Positions 25,779 through 33,243 of a stretch of DNA of 64,000 nt are shown piece after piece. Position 1 is the first letter of the stretch. Every line of letters begins with the position of its first letter. Under the pieces are notes generated by a model that made no database searches, was not told the DNA's origin, and was given only the letters and a program-made list of their open reading frames with translations. Location: NCBI GenBank assembly GCA_965247255.1, contig CBDFGS010000008.1, forward strand, positions 450,002-514,001, written 5' to 3'. A program made the translations under genes and the position numbers. Origin of the DNA: CBDFGS01 sp965247255 (GTDB lineage Bacteria; Chloroflexota; Dehalococcoidia; Lucifugimonadales; CAUZJF01).

Positions 25779-26703
25779 GGCTCACCTCCTCGATGAAGAT
25801 TTCGTTGAGCGTGGGGAGCGCTACCTCGAATCGCTCTACCGGAATCTGGGCGTCGAGGAACGAGCGAAGGATGGCCTGAGGCTCCGAGCCAGCCGCGAGC
25901 CTGTATTCGAAGTGTCCGTTGACCGCCACGGGCTCCGTTACCCCGGGCACCGATTCGGGCCAGCGGTCGGCGGCGATCTTGACGGTGCGGGTCCCGCGGG
26001 ACCGTTTCAGCTCATTGAGCGACCCGTAGAGCAGCATCGTCCCGGCATCGATCAGCAGCACGCGCTCGCACAGCTCCTCGACGTCCGACATGATGTGAGT
26101 GCTGAAGATGATCGATGCGCCGCGGGCTTGCTCCTCGCGGAGTATCTCCTTAATGAGCACGACGTTGAGGGGATCGAGCCCGCCGAACGGCTCGTCCAGG
26201 ATGATCAGGTCGGGCCGGTGGAGCAGTGCGCCCGCGAACTGGACGAGCTGCGTCATGCCACGCGACAGGCCCTGGACCTTCGCTCCCAGGTGCTCGGCGA
26301 GGCCTACTCGTGACATCATTTCGGATGCTCTGTCTTCCGCCGTTGAGGCGCTCAGGCCCTTGAGCCGCCCCATGTACCGCAAGACGTCCAGGACTCGCGC
26401 CCGCTGGAACAACCCCCGTTCTTCCGGCAGGTAGCCGACTCGGCGTAACACGTGACGGGTAGGAGCGGAGCCGAAGATGCTCACCGTCCCGGAGTCGGGC
26501 TTGATCAGATCGAGCGCCATGCGCATGGTGGTGGTCTTGCCGGACCCGTTAGGCCCGAGGAACCCGAACACCTCGCCGCGCTTCAGCTCGAACGAAACGC
26601 CGTTCACGACCCGGCGGCCGCCGAAGGTCTTGACCAGCTCCCGCACTTCCAGGGCCGGGCTCGAACTAGAGCTTAGCGTCCGGTTATCTGTCTCGTCTCT
26701 CAT
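25759..26703 (-). CDS. ABC transporter ATP-binding protein (NatA-like)
   Basis: The 314-residue ATPase has Walker A GPNGSGKTT (about 53-61), Q-loop region GYLPEERGLFQRARVLD, signature LSRGMTQLVQFAGALLHRPD (a variant of LSGGQ), Walker B LIILDEPFGGLDP and H-loop IIFSTHIMSDVEELCERVLL. The last 90 residues form the C-terminal domain typical of NatA-type subunits. The GLSRGM signature deviates from LSGGQ but is common in this subgroup. It drives the adjacent permease. Confidence 0.93.
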   Translation of the reverse strand: MRDETDNRTLSSSSSPALEVRELVKTFGGRRVVNGVSFELKRGEVFGFLGPNGSGKTTTMRMALDLIKPDSGTVSIFGSAPTRHVLRRVGYLPEERGLFQRARVLDVLRYMGRLKGLSASTAEDRASEMMSRVGLAEHLGAKVQGLSRGMTQLVQFAGALLHRPDLIILDEPFGGLDPLNVVLIKEILREEQARGASIIFSTHIMSDVEELCERVLLIDAGTMLLYGSLNELKRSRGTRTVKIAADRWPESVPGVTEPVAVNGHFEYRLAAGSEPQAILRSFLDAQIPVERFEVALPTLNEIFIEEVSRARHDS

Positions 26704-27058
26704 TTTTCACCTGAGTTGGATTGTGCCTGTGACCGTCCGTCCCGTCAACAGCGATAGGAACGAGCTCATCGACCAAAAATGAGTAGAGTCCCAGGAAGTG
26801 GTGTAAGCCGACATTCCCCATATCAAACCGGAGGTGTCCAAAGAACCCACAATCCTTTACGTTGACGATTGTACGGACGCTCCGGAACGCTGTCAAACAC
26901 GCTATCGCGCCTACTGGACTACCTTTTGGTGTGGCGGCTGGTGGTCCATCGGTTGGGAAAGCCACTTGCGATACACTATGGCGCCCTTCCAGCCCCTCCA
27001 GACACGCACCTCTCCCTTGGTTACCCCTCATCACCTCAGATGACCCCGTGGATATTCG
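26704..27058. other. Intergenic, no gene recognised
   Basis: The gap between the ABC operon and the IS1380-family transposase holds only overlapping low-quality frames on both strands. Near 27040 the words CCCCGTGGATATTCGC weakly resemble the far end of the neighbouring insertion sequence (CTTATGGATACCGC on the other strand), so the element's left end is probably about here. Confidence 0.4.
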
Positions 27059-28390
27059 CTACCCTGGTGCTGGATGGAGCCCACCGATACGCTCCAGCAC
27101 TTGCCGGAATACCTCCTTAGGTACGGCGACCTCCGCCAGTTGAAACACCAACCTCCTGGCATGCCGCACCAAACGTCCACCTATCTTGATGAACTTCACC
27201 TGGAGGCTTCGCAACGACCAGTGCTTGACCGCCTTAGGCAGGCATAGCCTGCGTAGGAAGTTCCCAAGGTTGTACGCCAGGATGAACAGCCACAGCCTCA
27301 CCTGGTTAGCAACGAACCTGTGACACGAGAGCCTGGTCCAGTTCAGGGCGTACTTGCCCTCTTTGATCCACTGCTCGGCAGTGCCTCGGCCATTGTAGAA
27401 ATGCAGTACGCCTTCAGGGCCAGCCGACATGTTGGTGACGATGAAGCCCACCCGAGGGAACAGCTCTCCCCGGTGCCACTCCACCTTGGCCACCACCCGC
27501 CGGGGGCGGTCCCAACTCCCCGCCTGATACCAGAATTCGTCGTACCAGATGATGGGTTTCCTCGGCGGCCTTCCCACCGGCCTCCTCAACAGAGGAACAA
27601 TCTCCCATTGCAGCACCTCGTTGCTGGGGAGCCTGATGGCGTAGAGGACGCGCCGTTCCTCCAAGTACTCGTAAACCTCGGGCTTGGCGAAGGCGGCATC
27701 GGCCCGGAAGTACCGGCGCACTCCCGTCCGCTCGTAGCGGGCCAGGATTGGCTCCAGTACGTCGCGCCAGTCGTGGGCGCTGTGGACATTCCCAGGACGC
27801 AGCATGGCCCCTTCGCAGTCCCCGAACTGGTTGAACACGAAGAGTGGGTGGTAGCAGACAGAGCTGAAATGGCCGTTGTAGGCCGCACGCTCCTGCTCTC
27901 CATGTACCGGACTCTCTGAGCTATCCATGTCCAGAATCACACGCCGGTGAGGTGTGTGGGCCATAGCCCCATCCACCCACTGAGCGTTCATACGGGCCAA
28001 CCCTTCCAGGTTCTCTGGCCGGGTCAGCACCTCGGTCTCAAAGCGGCTCATGCTGTTGGTGCTGGCCGCAGGCTTGTCGGGCCCCCGCCAGCCCGCGATG
28101 ATTTTCATGGCAGGGTCCTGGGCCATCCGTTCGGCGTCGTTAGTGTCCTCATAGCCAGCGAGGCGACTGTACACAGACTGTCTGAGCAAGGGCACCAGTT
28201 GGTGCTGGATATTGCGGCCGGTGCGGTTCTCCCGCAAACAGGCAGTCGCCGTCTCCGTCAGCTCCAGGGCTTCGTCCAGCTCGCGGCATGCCAGGAGTCC
28301 GGCGTCGGAGGTGATGGTGGCGCCGTGGAACTCCAGACGCACCCGTCGGTCAAACTGGAGAGTGGCGTGGCTGTTGGGGCTTTCACCCAT
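27059..28390 (-). CDS. IS1380-family transposase, a second type
   Basis: The 443-residue transposase is a different IS1380 lineage from those at 16.7 and 51.1 kb. It opens ATLQFDRRVRLEFHGATITS then DAGLLACRELDEALEL. Catalytic motifs are VILDMDSSESPVHGEQERAA, YFRADAAFAKPEVYEYLEER and GRGTAEQWIKEGKYALNWTR. No frameshift is visible. Terminal repeats were not resolved with certainty; the ends probably lie near 27035 and 28435. There is only one copy in the window. Confidence 0.92.
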   Translation of the reverse strand: MGESPNSHATLQFDRRVRLEFHGATITSDAGLLACRELDEALELTETATACLRENRTGRNIQHQLVPLLRQSVYSRLAGYEDTNDAERMAQDPAMKIIAGWRGPDKPAASTNSMSRFETEVLTRPENLEGLARMNAQWVDGAMAHTPHRRVILDMDSSESPVHGEQERAAYNGHFSSVCYHPLFVFNQFGDCEGAMLRPGNVHSAHDWRDVLEPILARYERTGVRRYFRADAAFAKPEVYEYLEERRVLYAIRLPSNEVLQWEIVPLLRRPVGRPPRKPIIWYDEFWYQAGSWDRPRRVVAKVEWHRGELFPRVGFIVTNMSAGPEGVLHFYNGRGTAEQWIKEGKYALNWTRLSCHRFVANQVRLWLFILAYNLGNFLRRLCLPKAVKHWSLRSLQVKFIKIGGRLVRHARRLVFQLAEVAVPKEVFRQVLERIGGLHPAPG

Positions 28391-28521
28391 GGGGTGCCTC
28401 CAGCGAGATTGCGGTATCCATAAGTATGTCCCGCTATCTCGGCCAGTCTAGCACACACATTAGCCATGATGCTCATGTATACGGCTCAAAGGTGCAGCAC
28501 TCTTACCGGTTTACGACGCAC

Positions 28522-31500
28522 CTATGTGGCTGATCTGGGAAATGTGGGGTAAGAGATGTCACCGGACACGAACGCGCCACCCTCTTCTGGTCCGAGGACA
28601 TCGGTGACGGCGATCTGTACTGCTTGGTGCTCTGAGATCCTCGGGCTTGATTCCTCCTGGGCCGGCTGGAGCCGGACTTCATCGAACACAAAGTCTTGCT
28701 CGGTCGGTAGAGCCGGCTTCGCGCGTTCTTTGGCCGACGCGGATCCAGATCCAGACTCTGTCACGGTCATCGCGCCGCCCAATGTCTCGCCACGGTACTC
28801 GGGCCGGTAGTAGGAGTAGACCTGGGAGACGACCTCTTTGGCACGCACGGGGTACTTGGCACGCGCCTGGAACTCGAATGAGACCGTCTCGGCGGGCATC
28901 ATGTCCTCGATGTAGAGGATCACCTTCCGACCAGCGATTTCGAACCGCTTGAGGTTATCGTTCTCCTCGACGAGCGCCGCGATCGTATCGCGCACCGGCT
29001 CGAACCCCGTAGGCACAGCCACGTCGAGGACGACCATGCCCGCCTCGATTGGAGTTGGAGGCGTGAACGTGACGGAGACAGAGACCGTGATGAGGTCGTC
29101 GACCTCCACGTGATCGGTGCCATAGTCGACGGCGATGTCGAACACGTCCTGAATCTCCGTCCTCCGCTCCGGGACGTTGTACCGGAGCACCGACTGCAGG
29201 ACGGCGTCGCCCTTGCCCTCGGCCGTTACGACGATCACCTCGCCAAGAGGGACCTGCACCGTCTGAAGCACGTCGGCATTCTCGGGCGTGATGTGCACCT
29301 CCTTGCGCCAGGTGTCGCTCTCCAGAACGACGGTCATGTCGACGTTCGTCCGGACCTTCGTCGAGAAGGTGGTCAGGCCGTGTAGGCTGACGACGGTATC
29401 CTGTGTCGAGCCGAAGCCGCCCAGAGCGTTCCGTTGGCCTGCCAGCCACTTGGTTGTACGGGAAGCGCTCACAAGGTCCTCGTGATGCAGCAGGGCGAGC
29501 AGCGCATAGCCCGTGGTCTCGATGGCCGCACTCTGGTTCCCGTGCCGGGCGGGCCCGTGGTCCGCGGGATACGGTTCGATGGGCAGTCCGCCGCCGCCCC
29601 AGTACAGCGCGCCGTTGTCGTCTACCTGGGCCATGGACATCAGCTTCTCGTAGGCTGCGTCCTTCTGGGCGCTGTCGGAGAGTTCCAGGGCATAGGTTGT
29701 TATCGCCATCGTGTAAGGGTCGTCGATCTCGTCTAACCGGCCTTCCAGGTAGCTGACGGCGCTCGCGGCGGAGCCCGTGTTGTCCGCCTCCAGTAGCGCG
29801 ATGGCCACGTACGCCGTCAGCGCATCACGACCCTGCAGTCCGCCGAGCAGCTCCTGATGGTGCAGGAATCCCACGTTCTCGAAAGAGCCGTCACTGAGCT
29901 GGTGACTCTCTATCCAATCAGCCGCAGAGTCGATCACCTCTTGGTCGATGTACATCAGCGCCTTCGCCTCGGCGAACGTCTTTAGCACGAACGCAGTGAG
30001 CCACAGGCTCCCCTCGGCGTCGTTTTCGCCGAACGCAGAGAAGCTGCCGTCGTGCCTCCGGTAGGTGAGCTCCCGCTGGTAGCCGACCGTCATCAGATGC
30101 TCGGCCTTGGCCATTATCTCGGGCTTGAGCTGACCGGTATCCTTCAGGTATCGCGCGATGTACACGTTCGGCGCGAACAGGATCATGTTCTGCTCGCCGC
30201 ACCCGTAGGGCATCTTGAGTAGCTGGTCGAGACCCTCGATGGTCTGGGTCAAGAAGCTCCCCGTCAGCGCGACGTAGGCCCGACCGGAGCCGTCGATGGC
30301 GTCGGACGGCAGGCTGGGGTGGAACTCGTGGCGATGGCCGTCGGAGATCACGTGATTGCCAACGATCTCGACCTCGACGCCCTCGGGCTCCACCAGCATC
30401 TCCTTGATGACGGCGTCCGCGGCCTCGGTGCTTCGCGCGGTGATCTTGACGGGGTTGCGGCCGAGACCCCTGGGGCGAATCATGAACTCGGCCCCGCCGA
30501 TGTCGTTGGCGTCGATGATGGTTGACTTCAACGGCTCGTCGAGCAGGTCGAACCAGCCAGCCTCCTCGATCTCGACGAATATCTCCTGTTGGGTGTCCAG
30601 GTAGTTGAACAGCGCTACCTTGACGGGCAGCTCCTCGCCTCGAATCGCGGAGAAGGGCAGATCGACCGTCAGGAAGAACGGCTGGAACACCCGGAGCGAG
30701 CTCTCCCCCATACCGAGACCGTGCTCCTTCGAGATGCCTACGGCGCGGAGCATCCACGTCGTGATGCTGTCGGGCGCTTCGACCGGCACGGTGGCGGCGC
30801 CGTCATCGCCGGCATATATGTCCTGCCATATCCACGTCTCCGGGAAGAACTGGCGCACCCGCTTCACCTCCGCCAGGTCCTCCGGCGCGCTCTGGACGGG
30901 ACTGGCTTCGGGGGCCGGAGCACCAATGCTGACTGGAGCAGGTGCAGGTGCAGCAGGTGCAGCAGCAATCATTTCCATTTCCACGGGCCGCGGCCGCTCG
31001 TGCTTCTCGCCCGACGGAACGTCCTTGTTCGTCAGTACGATCGTGCCGGCGTCTCGGAACGTCTCGTGTGCGCCGCGCGTCGTGATGGTGTTGATGCGGC
31101 GCGCCTCGTGGAGCTCCACCTGCGGCTCCATGTAGAGCTTCTCAAGCTCGTTGAAGACCTGCTGCAGGTTCAGGCGATTCTGGGCCAGGATGAAGACCGA
31201 CCTGTCCACGGCCACGAGACCGACCCGAGATTCGCCCTGCGTCTGGACGTTTATGTCGACCTCGGTGCCCGGCCGCACCTCCTCCTCGCTGAAACCCACC
31301 TGCACCTCGTGCGGATAGGACGCCTCTACGCTGAAGGGAAGGTAGTCGGCGGCGATCTCGTTGTTCGGTAGTACCTGGTAGACGAGGATGCGCGAAGATG
31401 GGGCCATGAGCTGCGTCGCGACGAGCTCGATGTCCGGGCCCGACGATACGTCGGAGAAGATGACGGTGCCCCTGGAGAGCACCTCATAGTAGAAGTTGCG

Positions 31501-33045
31501 CGCCTCCCGCGTCGAGTCGACCCTGAACAGCACGGTATCGCCCACGGCGATATCGCCCTCGGTCACCTGCTCAAGATGGATGAAGTTCCCCGAGGGCGAG
31601 TGGCCCGATTGAAGCGCAAGCGAGGTGTGCGCCTGGTCGGCGTTCGCTTCCAGTGTCAACGCGGCGGCTTCAGAGGGTGGCGTCGCCTTCGCGATGGCCT
31701 TGCCACCGGAGGTCCTGACCCGAATCGTCTCCGCACTGACCTGCTCGAACTCCCTGTCCATGTAGCTGATGTTGAGGGTCACGGCGGTGTCCACGGGTGA
31801 GCCGTCCGGCTCCTGGGCGACGACCAGGTACGACATCTCCAGGCCGGGCTTGAATACGCGGCTATCGGGTATCACCTTCAGCGTCACCGGCGTGGCCGCT
31901 ACGGTCAAGAGCCTGCTGGTCTTCTCCTCGTATCCGGTGCCCCTCTCCCGGATGGTCACGTCGAGGGTGAGGTTCCCCTGGCCGCCGGCCTGCGGCACGC
32001 CTGCGACGTAGCCCACAGCAGGCAGCTCGAACGTCGTGTCGCCGTCGATGGGGCCGCTGAACCGCGCGAACTCCTCCCACCTCCCGACGTACCGCGAGGC
32101 CACGATCTCTACCTCGCCCACGACCGGCTTGCCGAAGGAGTACTCTCCGGAGACGGTGCCGCTGATCGGGTCGCCGGCCAGCAGCCAGTCGCGATCGGTC
32201 TCGACGGTGACCTCGTACTTCGGCAGAACGTACTCCTCGACACGCACGTCGAGCTGCGTCTTCTGATCGCCCGCGAGGGCCGTGAGCTTCCAGACGCCCA
32301 GGTTCGGCTCCGTCGACAGCGGAAGGTCGACCGTCACCATGCCGTAGTCGTCAGTCGCGACCTCCTTCCTGAAGACCTTGATGCCCTTGGCGTCCTGCAC
32401 CTCGATCGTAGCGGCAGACTGCCAGGGCTTCAGCAGGGCGTCCAACGTCATCAGCCGGATATGGACTGTCTGGCCCGGCTTGTATATCGGCTTGTCGGTC
32501 TCCACGAACAGCAGCACGCCATCCTCGACGTCGACGGACGCCCTGCGGGTCTCCGAGACCTCCTCCACCTCGACTTCGATCTCGTACCTGCCCCGTTCGA
32601 GCTGCGGGACCGGGAGCTCGATGTTGGCTGCCCCGGCCACCTTTGCGTCGACGGTGAGCACCGAGGTACCCGCGTCTAGCAGGGTCAGCCGCACGTTGCC
32701 CGACACGGGCCGGTCCCCGTTGAAGAGCGATACGGAGACCCGCTCCGAGTAGCCTGTCCGAAGGGTTCGCGGAACGACGGCGATGAAGCTGTCCGCCGCG
32801 AGACCCGGAACAGTCACCACCCGCCTGGGTGTCGGCGTGGGGGTCGCAGTACCCACAGGTCCCCTGTTCGGGTCCGCCGTTTCCTCCGGCGATCGTCTGG
32901 ACGCCGGCGTAGGTTCGGGTGTCGATGTCGCTTCCTGCGTCCCCGGCCCTACAGGAGGCGGGTCCGTCGTCGCATCGTCCCTGTCACAGGACATGAGCGC
33001 GATCAGCAGGACCGTGATGGTTAAGAATGTCGAGAGATGCTTCAT
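28522..33045 (-). CDS. Alpha-2-macroglobulin family lipoprotein with thioester
   Basis: The 1507-residue protein has a lipobox signal (TVLLIALMSC, Cys20) and a Thr/Pro linker. Macroglobulin domains follow (VETDKPIYKPGQTVHIRLMT at about 180; YVLPKYEVTVETDRDW at about 270). A Pro/Ala-rich bait-like linker lies near residues 690-720 (AAAPAAPAPAPVSIGAPAPE). The thioester sits in MPYGCGEQNMILFAPNVYIA near 945, inside an alpha-toroid with YRRHDGSFSAFGENDAEGSL, and a receptor-binding-like domain ends the protein. Family members trap proteases through the thioester. The GCGEQNM form and FAPNVY context match animal A2M/complement more than the CLEQ form of E. coli-type proteins. No pbpC is adjacent. 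AGTCTAGGTGAG precedes the start. Confidence 0.93.
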   Translation of the reverse strand: MKHLSTFLTITVLLIALMSCDRDDATTDPPPVGPGTQEATSTPEPTPASRRSPEETADPNRGPVGTATPTPTPRRVVTVPGLAADSFIAVVPRTLRTGYSERVSVSLFNGDRPVSGNVRLTLLDAGTSVLTVDAKVAGAANIELPVPQLERGRYEIEVEVEEVSETRRASVDVEDGVLLFVETDKPIYKPGQTVHIRLMTLDALLKPWQSAATIEVQDAKGIKVFRKEVATDDYGMVTVDLPLSTEPNLGVWKLTALAGDQKTQLDVRVEEYVLPKYEVTVETDRDWLLAGDPISGTVSGEYSFGKPVVGEVEIVASRYVGRWEEFARFSGPIDGDTTFELPAVGYVAGVPQAGGQGNLTLDVTIRERGTGYEEKTSRLLTVAATPVTLKVIPDSRVFKPGLEMSYLVVAQEPDGSPVDTAVTLNISYMDREFEQVSAETIRVRTSGGKAIAKATPPSEAAALTLEANADQAHTSLALQSGHSPSGNFIHLEQVTEGDIAVGDTVLFRVDSTREARNFYYEVLSRGTVIFSDVSSGPDIELVATQLMAPSSRILVYQVLPNNEIAADYLPFSVEASYPHEVQVGFSEEEVRPGTEVDINVQTQGESRVGLVAVDRSVFILAQNRLNLQQVFNELEKLYMEPQVELHEARRINTITTRGAHETFRDAGTIVLTNKDVPSGEKHERPRPVEMEMIAAAPAAPAPAPVSIGAPAPEASPVQSAPEDLAEVKRVRQFFPETWIWQDIYAGDDGAATVPVEAPDSITTWMLRAVGISKEHGLGMGESSLRVFQPFFLTVDLPFSAIRGEELPVKVALFNYLDTQQEIFVEIEEAGWFDLLDEPLKSTIIDANDIGGAEFMIRPRGLGRNPVKITARSTEAADAVIKEMLVEPEGVEVEIVGNHVISDGHRHEFHPSLPSDAIDGSGRAYVALTGSFLTQTIEGLDQLLKMPYGCGEQNMILFAPNVYIARYLKDTGQLKPEIMAKAEHLMTVGYQRELTYRRHDGSFSAFGENDAEGSLWLTAFVLKTFAEAKALMYIDQEVIDSAADWIESHQLSDGSFENVGFLHHQELLGGLQGRDALTAYVAIALLEADNTGSAASAVSYLEGRLDEIDDPYTMAITTYALELSDSAQKDAAYEKLMSMAQVDDNGALYWGGGGLPIEPYPADHGPARHGNQSAAIETTGYALLALLHHEDLVSASRTTKWLAGQRNALGGFGSTQDTVVSLHGLTTFSTKVRTNVDMTVVLESDTWRKEVHITPENADVLQTVQVPLGEVIVVTAEGKGDAVLQSVLRYNVPERRTEIQDVFDIAVDYGTDHVEVDDLITVSVSVTFTPPTPIEAGMVVLDVAVPTGFEPVRDTIAALVEENDNLKRFEIAGRKVILYIEDMMPAETVSFEFQARAKYPVRAKEVVSQVYSYYRPEYRGETLGGAMTVTESGSGSASAKERAKPALPTEQDFVFDEVRLQPAQEESSPRISEHQAVQIAVTDVLGPEEGGAFVSGDISYPTFPRSAT

Positions 33046-33243
33046 CTCACCTAGACTCCTTGACTTCGATTCCGCAAATACCGTTGGTTAGTGTGTAGAC
33101 GTATATGAGCGAGGAAAGGTTCCACAGACACCTGAGCGCTTATCCCCCACTCAAACAGCGACTGGGACGCCCCGTCCCCGTGCACGATATTGCGCGCCTG
33201 GCCAGCATCAGGCCGTCGTCGCCGTCACCGAAGGACGCCGGGC

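Noticed and set aside
26684..27034. A 116-residue minus-strand frame upstream of the ABC ATPase
   Set aside because: No ribosome site, composition unlike protein, and it overlaps the ATPase start.
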